From Planctomycetota bacterium (GTDB lineage: Bacteria > Planctomycetota > UBA1135 > GCA-002686595): a stretch of 64,000 bases of DNA. Position 1 is the stretch's first letter; each line of letters starts with the position of its first letter. The stretch covers positions 1 through 64,000 of the forward strand of contig JAJDEW010000010.1 in NCBI GenBank assembly GCA_029259595.1, read 5' to 3'. This document shows positions 18,544 to 27,755 of the stretch, piece after piece. The notes under the pieces were generated by a model. That model made no database searches and was not told the origin of the DNA. It worked only from the letters and a program-made list of their open reading frames with translations. The translations under genes and the position numbers were made by a program.

Positions 18544-19171
18544 GGCGGTGGCGCTGGGCGGAGGCCTGGCGGCCCTGGGGTGGCTCGGCCAGGGCTGCTT
18601 CTTCTCGCGCTTCTTCGTGCAGTGGGTCGCCTCCGAGCGCGCCCGCGCCTCGGTCGCTCCGGCCGCCTTCTGGTGGCTGTCGTTGGCAGGAGCCGTCCTG
18701 ATGTCGGCCTTCACGCTCGAGGCGCGCGAGATTGTTCTCCTGCCCGGCTTCGCCGTCGGTGGCGCGATCGCTGTACGCAACCTCACCATGCGCGAGCGTC
18801 GAACCGGCCGGTTCGACCTCGTGTGGTTGCTCGCCGTAGCGCTGGTGTCGCTCGTGGGCTTGACGCTCGCCGAGCTGCGGTCGGGTTCCTTCGAGCAGCA
18901 AGCCGCGCTGCCGTGGCTCGTGATCGGCGTCACCGGGCAGCTGCTCTGGATCACACGCTTTCCGTTGCAATGGTTCGCGTCCGAGCGGGCCGGCCGGAGT
19001 CACTTTCCGCTGGCCTTCTGGTGGATCTCGCTGGCGGGCAACCTCCTGCTCCTGGCTTACAGCCTGCATAGCGGTGTGCTCGTCTACGTGCTGGGCTTCC
19101 TGCCGGGGCCCTTGGTTCAGATCCGCAACCTCGTTCTCGCGGGAGGCTCCAGGCGCTCCCGCCCGGCCTGA
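18533..19171 (+). CDS. Tandem LAB_N-domain membrane protein
   Basis: 212 residues with six hydrophobic segments arranged as two copies of the LAB_N (lipid-A-biosynthesis N-terminal, PF07578) unit: GWLGQGCFFSRFFVQW then FWWLSLAG, and again GQLLWITRFPLQWFASE then FWWISLAG. LAB_N units are suspected to move lipid-linked intermediates. Between a GT2 and an ArnT-like transferase, a flippase role, like that of ArnEF, is a reasonable inference. GGGAG precedes the ATG by 8 bases. Confidence 0.85.
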   Translation: MAPEAVALGGGLAALGWLGQGCFFSRFFVQWVASERARASVAPAAFWWLSLAGAVLMSAFTLEAREIVLLPGFAVGGAIAVRNLTMRERRTGRFDLVWLLAVALVSLVGLTLAELRSGSFEQQAALPWLVIGVTGQLLWITRFPLQWFASERAGRSHFPLAFWWISLAGNLLLLAYSLHSGVLVYVLGFLPGPLVQIRNLVLAGGSRRSRPA

Positions 19172-20688
19172 TGTGGCGACGAGTTTCGTTGCCCGTCGCT
19201 CTGGCCGGGGTCTGTGCGCTCGCCGTGATCCTCGTGCGGCCGCCGCTGCCGGTCGACGAGACGCGCTACCTGGAGGTGTTTCGCGAGACGCTGGCCGGTA
19301 ACCCGATGCTGCTCTTCCTCGGCGGCGAGCCCTACGCCGAGAAGACACCGCTCTTGTTCTGGCTGGCCCGCTGTCTGACCGCCCTCGGTTGTCCCTTTCA
19401 GCTGGCCTTGCGCAGCATCCCGGCGCTGGCCGCCGCCGGAACCGTGCTCGCGACGATGCGCCTGGGCCGGCGGGTCGGTTTGGAACTCGCCGGTTGGTTG
19501 CAGGCCGCGCTCTTGCTCCCCTTCCTGATCGCGCAGTTCCTGCTCTTCGATTCGCTCCTGGCCTGCGCGGTCTGGTGGACGCTCGTGTTCTGGGTCGACG
19601 GTCGCGACCGGGCGACCGTGGTCGCGGCGTCCTTCGCGTTCCTGGCGAAGGGGCCCGTCGCGCTCCTGTTTCTGGCACCCTTCTTCTGGGCCCTCGCACC
19701 GCTCCAACCCGTTCCGCGCAGCGGGCCGCGAGCCGCGGGGCTGCTTGCTCTCGGTCTGGTGCCCCTCGCCTGCTGGGCGATCGGGGCGTCCCTGGCGGGT
19801 GGCCCCGACTTCGCCGGAGCGCTCTTGTGGGACCGCTGGGCGGGGCGGATCGCCGGCTCGACCGCGCATGCGAAGCCGTTCTACACCTATCTCCCCGTCG
19901 TCTTGGTCGGGGCGCTGCCGTGTACGGCGCTTCTGTTCGCGCGCGATTCGACGCCCGGAGAGAGTTGGCGACGGCGGACCCTCGTGTGTCTTGTCGGGAT
20001 CTTCTTGGCGTTCTCCCTCATCAGCGGCAAGCAGCCGCACTACCTGGTTCCGCTGGCACCGGCCGTGGCCTTGATCGGAGCCTGGCACGTGGAGCGCACG
20101 GAGCGGGGCTTGGCGAGGTTGCGGCTCGGCCTGCGAATCGAGCTCGCGCTCGCGGGCCTGCTGCTGATCGCCGCGTTCGTGGCGCTCCAGCGGGTCGCAC
20201 CTCCCGCGGGAGCCACGTCGTGGCGGACCTTCCGCGAGAGCGCCGTTTGGCCGTTTCCGCTCGTGTGGGGCTTCGCCCTGCTCGCCGTCGCTGCAGGGGC
20301 GACCTTCTTCGCGCAAAAGCCGCGAGCGCTGCTCACGGCCTCGATCGCCGGGCTCGCCGCGGGGACCTTGGCGTTGCACTTCACGGCGGGCCAGATCCTC
20401 CACCCTCATGTCCTGAGGCGCGCGCTCGACGTCAGCCCTTCGCTGCCCGTGGCCCGCTTCGGCTCGTCCAAGCACGGTCTCTTCAACTACCTGGCGCGCC
20501 GCATCGCGATCGACGAGCTGAACGACGTCGAAGAACTCGAGCTCTGGACCGCCGCGCACCCCGGTGGACGGATCGTGATCGAGCCGGAGCTCTTGCCTGC
20601 CGAGGGCCGCGAGCGCTGGGAGTTCATGGGCAGCGATGTGGTTCAGAGCGAGGAGTTCCAAGTCCTGCGCGTCCGGACCGCGCGTTGA
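19171..20688 (+). CDS. ArnT-like (GT83-type) membrane glycosyltransferase
   Basis: 505 residues with about 11 hydrophobic segments. The first periplasmic loop has the classic PVDETRYLEV acidic motif, the second has EKTPLLFWL, and SGKQPHYLVPL appears in the later membrane part, all typical of ArnT-family transferases. Expected to pass a sugar from polyprenyl phosphate to an envelope acceptor. Its ATG shares one base with the LAB_N stop (TGATG). The C-terminal soluble domain of about 80 residues is common in the family. Confidence 0.85.
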   Translation: MWRRVSLPVALAGVCALAVILVRPPLPVDETRYLEVFRETLAGNPMLLFLGGEPYAEKTPLLFWLARCLTALGCPFQLALRSIPALAAAGTVLATMRLGRRVGLELAGWLQAALLLPFLIAQFLLFDSLLACAVWWTLVFWVDGRDRATVVAASFAFLAKGPVALLFLAPFFWALAPLQPVPRSGPRAAGLLALGLVPLACWAIGASLAGGPDFAGALLWDRWAGRIAGSTAHAKPFYTYLPVVLVGALPCTALLFARDSTPGESWRRRTLVCLVGIFLAFSLISGKQPHYLVPLAPAVALIGAWHVERTERGLARLRLGLRIELALAGLLLIAAFVALQRVAPPAGATSWRTFRESAVWPFPLVWGFALLAVAAGATFFAQKPRALLTASIAGLAAGTLALHFTAGQILHPHVLRRALDVSPSLPVARFGSSKHGLFNYLARRIAIDELNDVEELELWTAAHPGGRIVIEPELLPAEGRERWEFMGSDVVQSEEFQVLRVRTAR

Positions 20689-20699
20689 CCTGAGCTCGG

Positions 20700-20718
20700 A
20701 CATGACGGCTACATGACG
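20700..20718 (+). promoter_or_regulatory. PHO-box-like direct repeat
   Basis: CATGACG occurs twice with four bases between (11-base period), the 7+4 spacing used by PhoB-type and other OmpR-family regulators. It lies 60-80 bases upstream of the phosphatase ATG in a 90-base gap. The bases match the PhoB consensus only partly. Confidence 0.35.
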
Positions 20719-20778
20719 TGCAATGGTTGTGATGCAGCTGTAATGAAACCGCTGCGTTCCGCGCCCTAGGTTCCCTGC

Positions 20779-21363
20779 ATGGACAAGCTCGATCGTGTTC
20801 CGCGGATGACCTGGAAGTTCTGGGGTCTTGGTCTCTTCGCGCCGGCGCTGCTCTTGACGGGTGGCCCCTGGGCCTATTGGCGCTTCGTCGACCATGGCTT
20901 TCGGACGATCGCGCCAGGGGCCGTCTACCAGTCGGCGGAGATGCCACCGGAGGCTTTGCTGCGGACCGTGGAGCGCTACGGCATCCACACGGTGCTGGAC
21001 CTGCGGGAGGAACCGCAGGACAAGCTCGACGAAGAGCGGGCCGTGTTGGATGCGGCGGGTGTGCGCTACGTGAACCTGCCGACGCCGCAGGTCCCGGCAG
21101 ACGCGACCGTCGCGACCTTCCTGGACTTGATTCAGGAGCCGGACTCGTTGCCCGTCCTGATTCACTGTGAGCACGGCGAAGGACGCTCGGTGCTCTTTGC
21201 CGCCCTGTACCGGATCGAGTTCGAGGGGTGGGAGCCCGAAGTGGCTCGTCAGGCGACGCGCTTGTTCGCCTGGAGGGGGAGCTTCAAGCCCGGAGCCTCC
21301 AAGGGCGAGTACTTGCGCAACTACGAGCGCCGGCTGCCCGTGAGCGACGACGCGACTCACTGA
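20779..21363 (+). CDS. Membrane-anchored dual-specificity/tyrosine phosphatase-like protein
   Basis: 194 residues. One N-terminal transmembrane segment (about 13-32) anchors a DSP-fold domain with the CX5R loop HCEHGEGRS and a general-acid loop region before it. Members act on phosphoproteins, phosphoinositides, phosphatidylglycerol phosphate or lipid A phosphate. Position after a lipid-linked sugar module and the membrane anchor favour an envelope lipid or glycolipid phosphate substrate, but this is inference. The last seven bases overlap the convergent LtaS-like gene. Confidence 0.8.
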   Translation: MDKLDRVPRMTWKFWGLGLFAPALLLTGGPWAYWRFVDHGFRTIAPGAVYQSAEMPPEALLRTVERYGIHTVLDLREEPQDKLDEERAVLDAAGVRYVNLPTPQVPADATVATFLDLIQEPDSLPVLIHCEHGEGRSVLFAALYRIEFEGWEPEVARQATRLFAWRGSFKPGASKGEYLRNYERRLPVSDDATH

Positions 21364-23417
21364 CGCGCGTTGGCGGAGAGGGTGGCCTGCAAGGCACCCT
21401 CCTGGGCCAAGCGGCGCTGCGCGTCGTGCTGCGCCCAGAGCGCCCAGTTCTTCAGGGCCGCGTGCGTCGTGGCGAGCTCCCGTGCCCGCTCCGGATCGCG
21501 TTCGAGGTGGTCGACCTCGGGCTGCTCCGAGGCATACCGAAAGAGCCCGGTACGCCCATCGCGCTCGTGCCGCCAGAACCAGTCGCCCAGGATCAGCCCG
21601 TTCGAGAGGAACGCGAATCCCTGCTCGGCCGGCCGTGGACGGAGGGCATCGCGACCCAACGCCGTGTTCACGTACGGAACACCCATCAGGGCCAGGCAGG
21701 TCGGAAGGATGTCGAGCGAGCTGGCGGGCGTGTCCACGACCCGGCCCGCGGGGACCAGGCGCGGGGCGTGAATCAAGAGCGGGACGTGGTGCCGGACGAT
21801 GCCGATGCGCTCGAAGGGGACGCCGTTGACCGACGGCACGCCGTGGTCTCCGTAGATCGCGAAGACGGTGTCTCGGTACCAGGGCCGCGTGCGCGCGAGC
21901 TCGAAGAAGTGTCCCAGGGCGTGGTCGAGGAAGCGGAAGCCATCGTAGGCCTCCCGCGACTTGAAGCCCGCCGCCAGCAGCACGTCGTCGTCGAGGTCCG
22001 AGCGCTCGAAGCCGTCCGTGTCGTCGGGGATGGTGTAGGGCGCATGGTTGCCGGACGTCTGGAGGAAGGCGAAGAACGGGCCCTGCGCGGCGTCGAGCGT
22101 CTCGCAGGCGGCCTCGAACAGCGTGACATCGCTGATGCCCCAGACGTCGACGCGTTCGGCGTCGTAGCTGCCTTCCTCGTGGATGACGATCTCGGGGATG
22201 TTGCCGGCGAAGAGCGCGCGAATGTTGGCCCAGTTCGCGCTTCCTCCGAGGAAGTAGTGCTTCTCGTGGTTCGTGAGGGCGTTCACGAGCGTCGGCTGCC
22301 GGACCGAACCCGGGTCGCGCGACGCCGAGCGCGCCGTGTTGTTCTCCGGGATGTCCGGAATCCCCGTGAGCATCGAGAAGACCGAGCGCGCGGTCGGACC
22401 GCTGGGGACGAAGAAGCGTCGAAAGAGGAGCGATTCGGCGGCCAGGGCGTCGGCCTGCGGCGAAGACGGCAAGGTCGCTCCGAACATGCCCGTCTGGAAG
22501 GCCGCCCACGACTCCATGTGGATCACGACCAGGTTGGGCACGAAGGGCGGCGGTTCCGCCGGCCGAAACGTGCGTGCGAACGCGAGGGCGGCGCGGTCGC
22601 GCGGCTCGACCTCGAGCAGCTCGGCCACGCGCTCGTAGGTCGCGTCCACGGCGCTCCTGTCCGGGCGCCTGCTGCCGACGCCGAGCGTCTCGAAGAAGTA
22701 CAGCGCCGGATTGGAGGCCAGCGCGGCGACGAACGGATTCGTGTCGAAGAAGGCCTGGCTCCAGCGCAGCGGATACCAGGAGAGGTTGCCGTACAGGCCG
22801 AACAGGATGGCGAGCGTGGCGACCGCCCGCACGCCGCTGCGAACCGCGCGCGTCGTGGGCGCTGGAGTGCGTCGCGCGCGCTTCACCGCCATACGTCCGA
22901 GCACGTTCCAGGCGAAGGCGATCAGCGCAAGGCCGAGCAAGCCCGGCAAAACCGGGTAGCTCTCCCAGATCATGCCGGCCGCTTCGCGAGGTGAACGCAG
23001 CTCGTCGAGGACCTTGGCATCGAGACGCTCGTGCAACCAGTCGTAGTGCCCGAGGTCGAAGGCGTAGATCGCCGTGAGCAGCATGCCCGCGACGGGAATC
23101 CAGCCGCGCCAGAGGAGGGCGCCCGCTCGCCGCGTCGGGCGCAGGTGGGGCAGCAAGGTCAGCGTCAGGAGGGGCAAGACGAGCAGCAAGGCGAGCCGCA
23201 GGTCGAAGCGCAGTCCGAGCCAACCGGCGTAGAGCACGTCGCCCGTGCTCACGTCCCCGGCGGTGTCCCGGAAGAGCGCATAGAACGCGACGCGCAGCAG
23301 CGTGAAGGCTGCCAGCTGGCAAGCCACGAGCAGGACGACGGCGCTGATCCACGGGAAGCGGCTCGCGCCCTCGGACAACGCCACAGGACGCGCGTCGGTT
23401 CGGGATTCTCGCTCCAT
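21357..23417 (-). CDS. LtaS/OpgB-like membrane phosphoglycerol transferase (sulfatase fold)
   Basis: 686 residues from ATG 23417, with GGAGG 11 bases upstream; a GTG at 23456 is an alternative. Five N-terminal transmembrane helices are followed by an extracytoplasmic alkaline-phosphatase/sulfatase-fold domain: metal ligand in VIHMES (about Glu302), Thr nucleophile in SGPTARSVF (about Thr342) and the YGDHG pair. The architecture is that of lipoteichoic acid synthase and OpgB-type phosphoglycerol transferases, which use phosphatidylglycerol as donor. In a Gram-negative cell the acceptor may be a periplasmic glucan or an envelope glycan; unknown here. Confidence 0.83.
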   Translation of the reverse strand: MERESRTDARPVALSEGASRFPWISAVVLLVACQLAAFTLLRVAFYALFRDTAGDVSTGDVLYAGWLGLRFDLRLALLLVLPLLTLTLLPHLRPTRRAGALLWRGWIPVAGMLLTAIYAFDLGHYDWLHERLDAKVLDELRSPREAAGMIWESYPVLPGLLGLALIAFAWNVLGRMAVKRARRTPAPTTRAVRSGVRAVATLAILFGLYGNLSWYPLRWSQAFFDTNPFVAALASNPALYFFETLGVGSRRPDRSAVDATYERVAELLEVEPRDRAALAFARTFRPAEPPPFVPNLVVIHMESWAAFQTGMFGATLPSSPQADALAAESLLFRRFFVPSGPTARSVFSMLTGIPDIPENNTARSASRDPGSVRQPTLVNALTNHEKHYFLGGSANWANIRALFAGNIPEIVIHEEGSYDAERVDVWGISDVTLFEAACETLDAAQGPFFAFLQTSGNHAPYTIPDDTDGFERSDLDDDVLLAAGFKSREAYDGFRFLDHALGHFFELARTRPWYRDTVFAIYGDHGVPSVNGVPFERIGIVRHHVPLLIHAPRLVPAGRVVDTPASSLDILPTCLALMGVPYVNTALGRDALRPRPAEQGFAFLSNGLILGDWFWRHERDGRTGLFRYASEQPEVDHLERDPERARELATTHAALKNWALWAQHDAQRRLAQEGALQATLSANARQ

Positions 23418-23609
23418 CGCTTGCCAAGCCTCCGTGTTCGTAGAGATCGCGAGCACTCGTCAGCGTGTGCACGTCGGGCGGGATCGTACCCTCGCCCGGA
23501 GGGGCGCACGGGTATCAATGTCGTCATGCGAACGACCGCTCGCTCGCGCGGTCGGATCCCCGCTTCGTCGGAAGCCCGTCAGCTTCGAAACGCGTTCCGC
23601 GGCTGGCGG

Positions 23610-24269
23610 CTAGCCGGCGCCCTGTTCGCTCGAGAAGCGCTTCTGGAGTCCGTCGACGCGGCTCTCGGTGGTGAGGAGGACGACCTCGTCGCCTGTCTCG
23701 AGGCGCGTGTCCTGCTCGGCGAACGAGGATTCGTTGCCGCGCGTGATGGCGACGGCGCGTACGCCCTTCGGAAGGTCGAGCGCTTCGATCGAGCTGGCGT
23801 CCGCGGCGGAGACGGTGAACGAGAAGAACCGCAGGCCGCTGCGGAGAACCGTCGAGATGCGGGGGTCGTCGCGACCCTTCACGAGGTCGAGGATGTGCGT
23901 CGCGCCGGCCCGGTCGGGGGCGAAGACCTTGTCGAGACCCAGCTCGGTGCAGATTGGCTCGAGGGTCGGGTCCTGCAGCTTGGGAACGACCTGCGCGAAA
24001 CCCAGCGAACGCCCGACGAGCGCCCCGAGGATGTTGACCTCGTCGCTGTCGCTGAGGCAGAAGAGGAAGTCCGTCTGCTCGGGGCCGACCTCCGCCAGCA
24101 CTTCCGGGCGACTCCCGTCGCCCGTGATCAGCCCGCAATCGAGGATCTCCTGAAGGCTTTCGATCGTCTCCGCGGAGCGGTCGATCACCACGACCTCGTG
24201 TCCGCCCTCGAGCAGTTGCTTGGCTGCCATCACGGTCAGTGCGCTCGCTCCGACGAAGACCACTCTCAT
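23610..24269 (-). CDS. trkA: TrkA/KtrA-type potassium regulatory subunit
   Basis: 219 residues: RCK-N Rossmann domain (VVFVGASALTVMAA, VVVIDR, LITGDGS) and an RCK-C domain (KGVRAVAITRGNE, GDEVVLLT). Single-RCK length, like KtrA, rather than the double RCK of E. coli TrkA. Binds nucleotides and gates the membrane subunit encoded immediately upstream; the two genes overlap by ATGA. About 190 bases separate it from the LtaS-like gene. Confidence 0.9.
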   Translation of the reverse strand: MRVVFVGASALTVMAAKQLLEGGHEVVVIDRSAETIESLQEILDCGLITGDGSRPEVLAEVGPEQTDFLFCLSDSDEVNILGALVGRSLGFAQVVPKLQDPTLEPICTELGLDKVFAPDRAGATHILDLVKGRDDPRISTVLRSGLRFFSFTVSAADASSIEALDLPKGVRAVAITRGNESSFAEQDTRLETGDEVVLLTTESRVDGLQKRFSSEQGAG

Positions 24270-25783
24270 TGCGCCGATCGCTTCCTTCCGATCCAGGTGA
24301 CGGGAAACACGAGGATCAACAACGCGAAGACCTCGAGCCGCCCGAGCAGCATGCCCGTGCAGAGCACGAGCTTCAACGGCGCTTCGAGTTCGGGTCCGGT
24401 CACCCCCGCCGACAGGCCGACGGTGCCGAGAGCGGAGACGACGTCGAAGAGCGACGCGAGCGGCTCGTGTCCGTAGGCCAGGAAGGCCAGCCAGAACAGG
24501 GCCGCGAACGCGAGCAGCACGAGCGCGAGCGTCGCGGCCCCTTCGATCTCGGCCGGGCGGATGGTCTGACCGTTCAGGCGCTCGGAGAGCTCGCTGCGGG
24601 CCGGCATGGAGGCGCGCAGCATCCGGTTGACGAACAGCTTGCCGAGGATGAGCGTGCGCAGGATCTTGAGTCCGCCGGCGGTCGAGCCGACCTCGCCCCC
24701 GATCAGCATCTGCAGTCCCACCGTGACCAGGGCGAAGTCCGGCAGGTCGGCGGGCGCGAGCGTCGCGAACCCCGCCGTCGTCTGGGCCGAGATCGACATC
24801 CAGAGGCTTTGCCAGACGGCCTCGCGGCCGGTCACGAGTCCATGGTTGGCGAGCGCGCAGCCGATCGGGACCGCCCCCAGCGCGACCAGGACGACGAGTG
24901 TCGACACTTGCCTGTCGCGCAGCGCGTGGCGCAGCGTGCGCGGTGAGAGTCGCAGGAACCAGAAGAAGGAGACCGCGCCGAGCAAGCACACCACGCTGAC
25001 CGCGGTCCGTGCCAGGGGCGTGAAGTCGGCCAGGCTCGCGTTGCGAGGTGCGAACCCGCCGGTCGAGATCGCGCTCAGCGTGAGCTCCAGCGCGGTCGCG
25101 GCCTCCAGCCCCGCGAGCTTGCACAGGACCCAGCCCAGTGCGGTGAGCAGTACGTACACGACGAGGATGCCGCGCGCCCGCGTGCGCGTGCTGCCCACGA
25201 GCTCGGACTCCGCGTGGCTGTCGAAGCCGAGGCGCTTGGCGGCCAGGCTCGACGGCAGGACGAGCGCGAGCACCAGGACCACGGTGCCCAGCCCCCCGAT
25301 CCACTGCAGCCAGGCGCGCCCGAAGTGGAAGGCCGCGGGCAAGTTCTCGACGTCCGCCAGCGTGCTCAGGCCCGTCGTGGTGATCCCGGAGATCGAGTCG
25401 AACAAGGCGTCGATCGGCGCGATTCCGAAGCCGAGCAGCGGCAGGGCCATCGCGATCCCCGGAAGCACGAAAGCCAAGGCGGACACGACGAGGGCCTCGT
25501 TGGTCTGGATCGCCGTCGTGCACGAGAGGCGCGCGGCCGCGCCGCCGACGAGGGCGAAGAGCGCGATCACCACGAGATAGAGCCAGCCCACCGCCGCCGG
25601 CGCGCCCAGGAGCGACACGCTCGCGGGAACCAGCGCGAGCGCGGCGTGGGCGAGGAGGATCTGCCCGGTGTACTTGGCCACGACCCGAGGGCGGACCGCG
25701 AAATGCAGGGATCGGAAGGCTCTACGGAACACGCACGTTCGCCCTTGCCCGGCCGGTGCGACACCCGGGCTCGCGGCGCTCAT
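24266..25783 (-). CDS. trkH: TrkH/KtrB-type potassium transporter subunit
   Basis: 505 residues with the four-fold pore repeat. The four selectivity-filter loops are visible as SGITTTGLS, SAISTGGFA, SAQTTAGFA and SALGTVGLS, each with its conserved glycine. Forms the membrane channel for K+ uptake with the RCK subunit. Faces away from the CPA2 antiporter gene across a 252-base gap that must contain both promoters; no clear box is seen there. Confidence 0.92.
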   Translation of the reverse strand: MSAASPGVAPAGQGRTCVFRRAFRSLHFAVRPRVVAKYTGQILLAHAALALVPASVSLLGAPAAVGWLYLVVIALFALVGGAAARLSCTTAIQTNEALVVSALAFVLPGIAMALPLLGFGIAPIDALFDSISGITTTGLSTLADVENLPAAFHFGRAWLQWIGGLGTVVLVLALVLPSSLAAKRLGFDSHAESELVGSTRTRARGILVVYVLLTALGWVLCKLAGLEAATALELTLSAISTGGFAPRNASLADFTPLARTAVSVVCLLGAVSFFWFLRLSPRTLRHALRDRQVSTLVVLVALGAVPIGCALANHGLVTGREAVWQSLWMSISAQTTAGFATLAPADLPDFALVTVGLQMLIGGEVGSTAGGLKILRTLILGKLFVNRMLRASMPARSELSERLNGQTIRPAEIEGAATLALVLLAFAALFWLAFLAYGHEPLASLFDVVSALGTVGLSAGVTGPELEAPLKLVLCTGMLLGRLEVFALLILVFPVTWIGRKRSAQ

Positions 25784-26035
25784 TCTGACCCGCGCGGCCT
25801 CGCGCTCGACGAGGTCGCGGCGATTTCTTCGCCCGCCTCACTTCGAAGCCAACGCCTCGCTGCTCGGAGCCCGGGTACGGTGTGCCGTAGCTCGAAGGGC
25901 GTTCGCCTGGCGCTCGAGCGCCGTCTACGGATCGCGCCAGCGGTTCGCGCGCGCGCGTGCCGCAAACGTCCGATCGCGAGCGAACCGGGACCTTTGCGTT
26001 CGTCGCGCGAATCCGAAGCGCTAGAGTAGCGCGCC

Positions 26036-27682
26036 TTGGACATCTGGCAGGTTCTCATCGACGTCGTTGTCTTGCTCGGAGCGGGGGCGCTGCTCGGGGC
26101 GTTGTTCGAGCGGGTGGGGCAGAGTGCCATCCTCGGCTACCTCCTGGCCGGGGCGCTGCTCGGGCCGAACGTGCTGTCGGTCGTCCAGAGCACGGAGGAC
26201 GTGCTCTCGGTCTCCGAGCTGGGGGTCGCGCTCCTGCTCTTCGCGATCGGGCTCGAGTTCTCGTTTGCCCGGCTGCGGATGATGGGACGGGTGGCGCTGG
26301 GCGGCGGCGTCGTTCAGGTGCTCCTGACGACGGCGGTCGGTACGGGCCTCGCGATGCTGACCGGGCTCGACATCGCGGCGGCCATCGCGGTCGGTGCGAT
26401 CTGCGCGCTGAGCAGCACCGCCTGCGTCCTGCGGATGCTGATCGCGCGTGGCGAGCTCGAGAGCATGCACGGCGAGCGCGCGCTCGGGATCCTCTTGGTA
26501 CAGGACATGGCGGTCGTGCCGTTGGTCCTGACCGTCAACCTCCTGGCCGAGGGCGGGAGCGCGACGGAGGTCACCCTGGGGTTGCTGCGCACGCTCGGCA
26601 TCGGACTGGGGCTGGTCGCCGGCCTGTGGGTGCTCTTCCACCTCGTCGTGCCGAAGCTGCTCGCCAGCGCGCCGATGCACACGAACCGCGAGCTGCCCTT
26701 GTTGGTCGCGCTCGTGTCCGGCCTCGGAGCCGGGGCCGCGGCGCACGAGGCCGGCGTCTCCCCCGCGCTGGGTGCCTTCGTCGCGGGCATCCTCCTGGCC
26801 GAGTCGCCCTTCGCCGTGCAGGTGCGGGTCGACATCGCCTCGCTGAAGACGTTGCTCTTGACGCTGTTCTTCACGGCCGTGGGGATGCTGACGGACCCCG
26901 CCTGGATCGCGGACAACGCCTTGCGCGTGGCCGCCCTCGTCGTCCTCGTGGTGGTGGGCAAGGCCGCGCTGGTTCTCTTCTCGCTGCGGCTCTTCGAGGC
27001 TCGCGCCCGCACCGCACTCGCGGCGGGGATCGCACTGGGCCAGCTGGGTGAGTTCTCGTTCGTGCTGGCGAGCATCGCGCGCGGGAAGCTGTTCGACGAG
27101 GACACCTTCCTCTTGCTGGTCTCCGCCACCGTCCTGACGATGTTCTTGTCGCCCTTCCTCGTCGGCTCGGCCCCGCAGCTCGCGGCCAAGTTGATGCGGC
27201 GACCGGCTCCGCCGCCCGGAGACGGTCCCGACGAGTTCCCCGACGAGGAGCTGGGCCTCGTCATCGGCTACGGTCCCGCCGGCCGCGCCGCGGCGGAACG
27301 CATCGCCGAACTCGGCTGTCGCGTCGTCGTCATCGACCAGAATCCGACCTCCGTCCGCGACGCCAAGCGCTCCGGCTTCGCCGCCGTCACCGGCGACGCC
27401 CGCTATGCCGAAGTGCTCGAGCACGTCGGCGCAGCGCGGGCCGGCGTGATCGTCGTCACGATTCCGAGCGCGGACGCCGCCCTTCAAATCGTGCGCTATG
27501 TGCGCTTGCACGTGCCCGCAGCGACCCTGTTCGTGCGCGCGCGCTTCCATCGCTCGATCGTCGCGCTGGTCGGGGCCGGTGCGCACTACGTCATCGACGA
27601 AGAGCACGAGGTCGGTCGGCTGATCGCCGTGGCGTACGAGGAAGTGGCCGCGGCGCGCAAGGTGGACGCGGTCGAGGCCTAG
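26036..27682 (+). CDS. CPA2-family cation/proton antiporter with RCK domain (KefB/Ybal-like)
   Basis: 548 residues: about 12 transmembrane helices with GYLLAGALLGPNVL, LFAIGLEFSF and LVQDMAVVPL, the CPA2 hallmarks, then an RCK-N domain from about residue 405 (LVIGYGPAGRAAAERI, VVIDQNP, GDARYAEVL). Probably exchanges K+ or Na+ for protons. Placed back to back with the TrkAH potassium importer, suggesting opposing K+ fluxes. Starts at TTG 26036; no later start keeps the first helix intact. Confidence 0.88.
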   Translation: MDIWQVLIDVVVLLGAGALLGALFERVGQSAILGYLLAGALLGPNVLSVVQSTEDVLSVSELGVALLLFAIGLEFSFARLRMMGRVALGGGVVQVLLTTAVGTGLAMLTGLDIAAAIAVGAICALSSTACVLRMLIARGELESMHGERALGILLVQDMAVVPLVLTVNLLAEGGSATEVTLGLLRTLGIGLGLVAGLWVLFHLVVPKLLASAPMHTNRELPLLVALVSGLGAGAAAHEAGVSPALGAFVAGILLAESPFAVQVRVDIASLKTLLLTLFFTAVGMLTDPAWIADNALRVAALVVLVVVGKAALVLFSLRLFEARARTALAAGIALGQLGEFSFVLASIARGKLFDEDTFLLLVSATVLTMFLSPFLVGSAPQLAAKLMRRPAPPPGDGPDEFPDEELGLVIGYGPAGRAAAERIAELGCRVVVIDQNPTSVRDAKRSGFAAVTGDARYAEVLEHVGAARAGVIVVTIPSADAALQIVRYVRLHVPAATLFVRARFHRSIVALVGAGAHYVIDEEHEVGRLIAVAYEEVAAARKVDAVEA

Positions 27683-27700
27683 CCGCCCGACGATGAAATG

Positions 27701-27727
27701 CTTCGCGCGCGTACAGCGCGCCGGAAG
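27701..27727. terminator. Possible bidirectional terminator
   Basis: CTTC-GCGCGC and GCGCGC-CGGAAG form an imperfect stem around GTACA between two convergent genes. No T-run on either side, so intrinsic termination is uncertain. Confidence 0.35.
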
Positions 27728-27755
27728 GCTCTCTCAGCAAGCTGCCGGACGGGGT

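Noticed and set aside
19117-23472. 1451-codon minus-strand open frame
   Set aside because: Composition is shadow-like over most of its length and contradicts the clear LAB_N, ArnT-like, phosphatase and LtaS-like genes.
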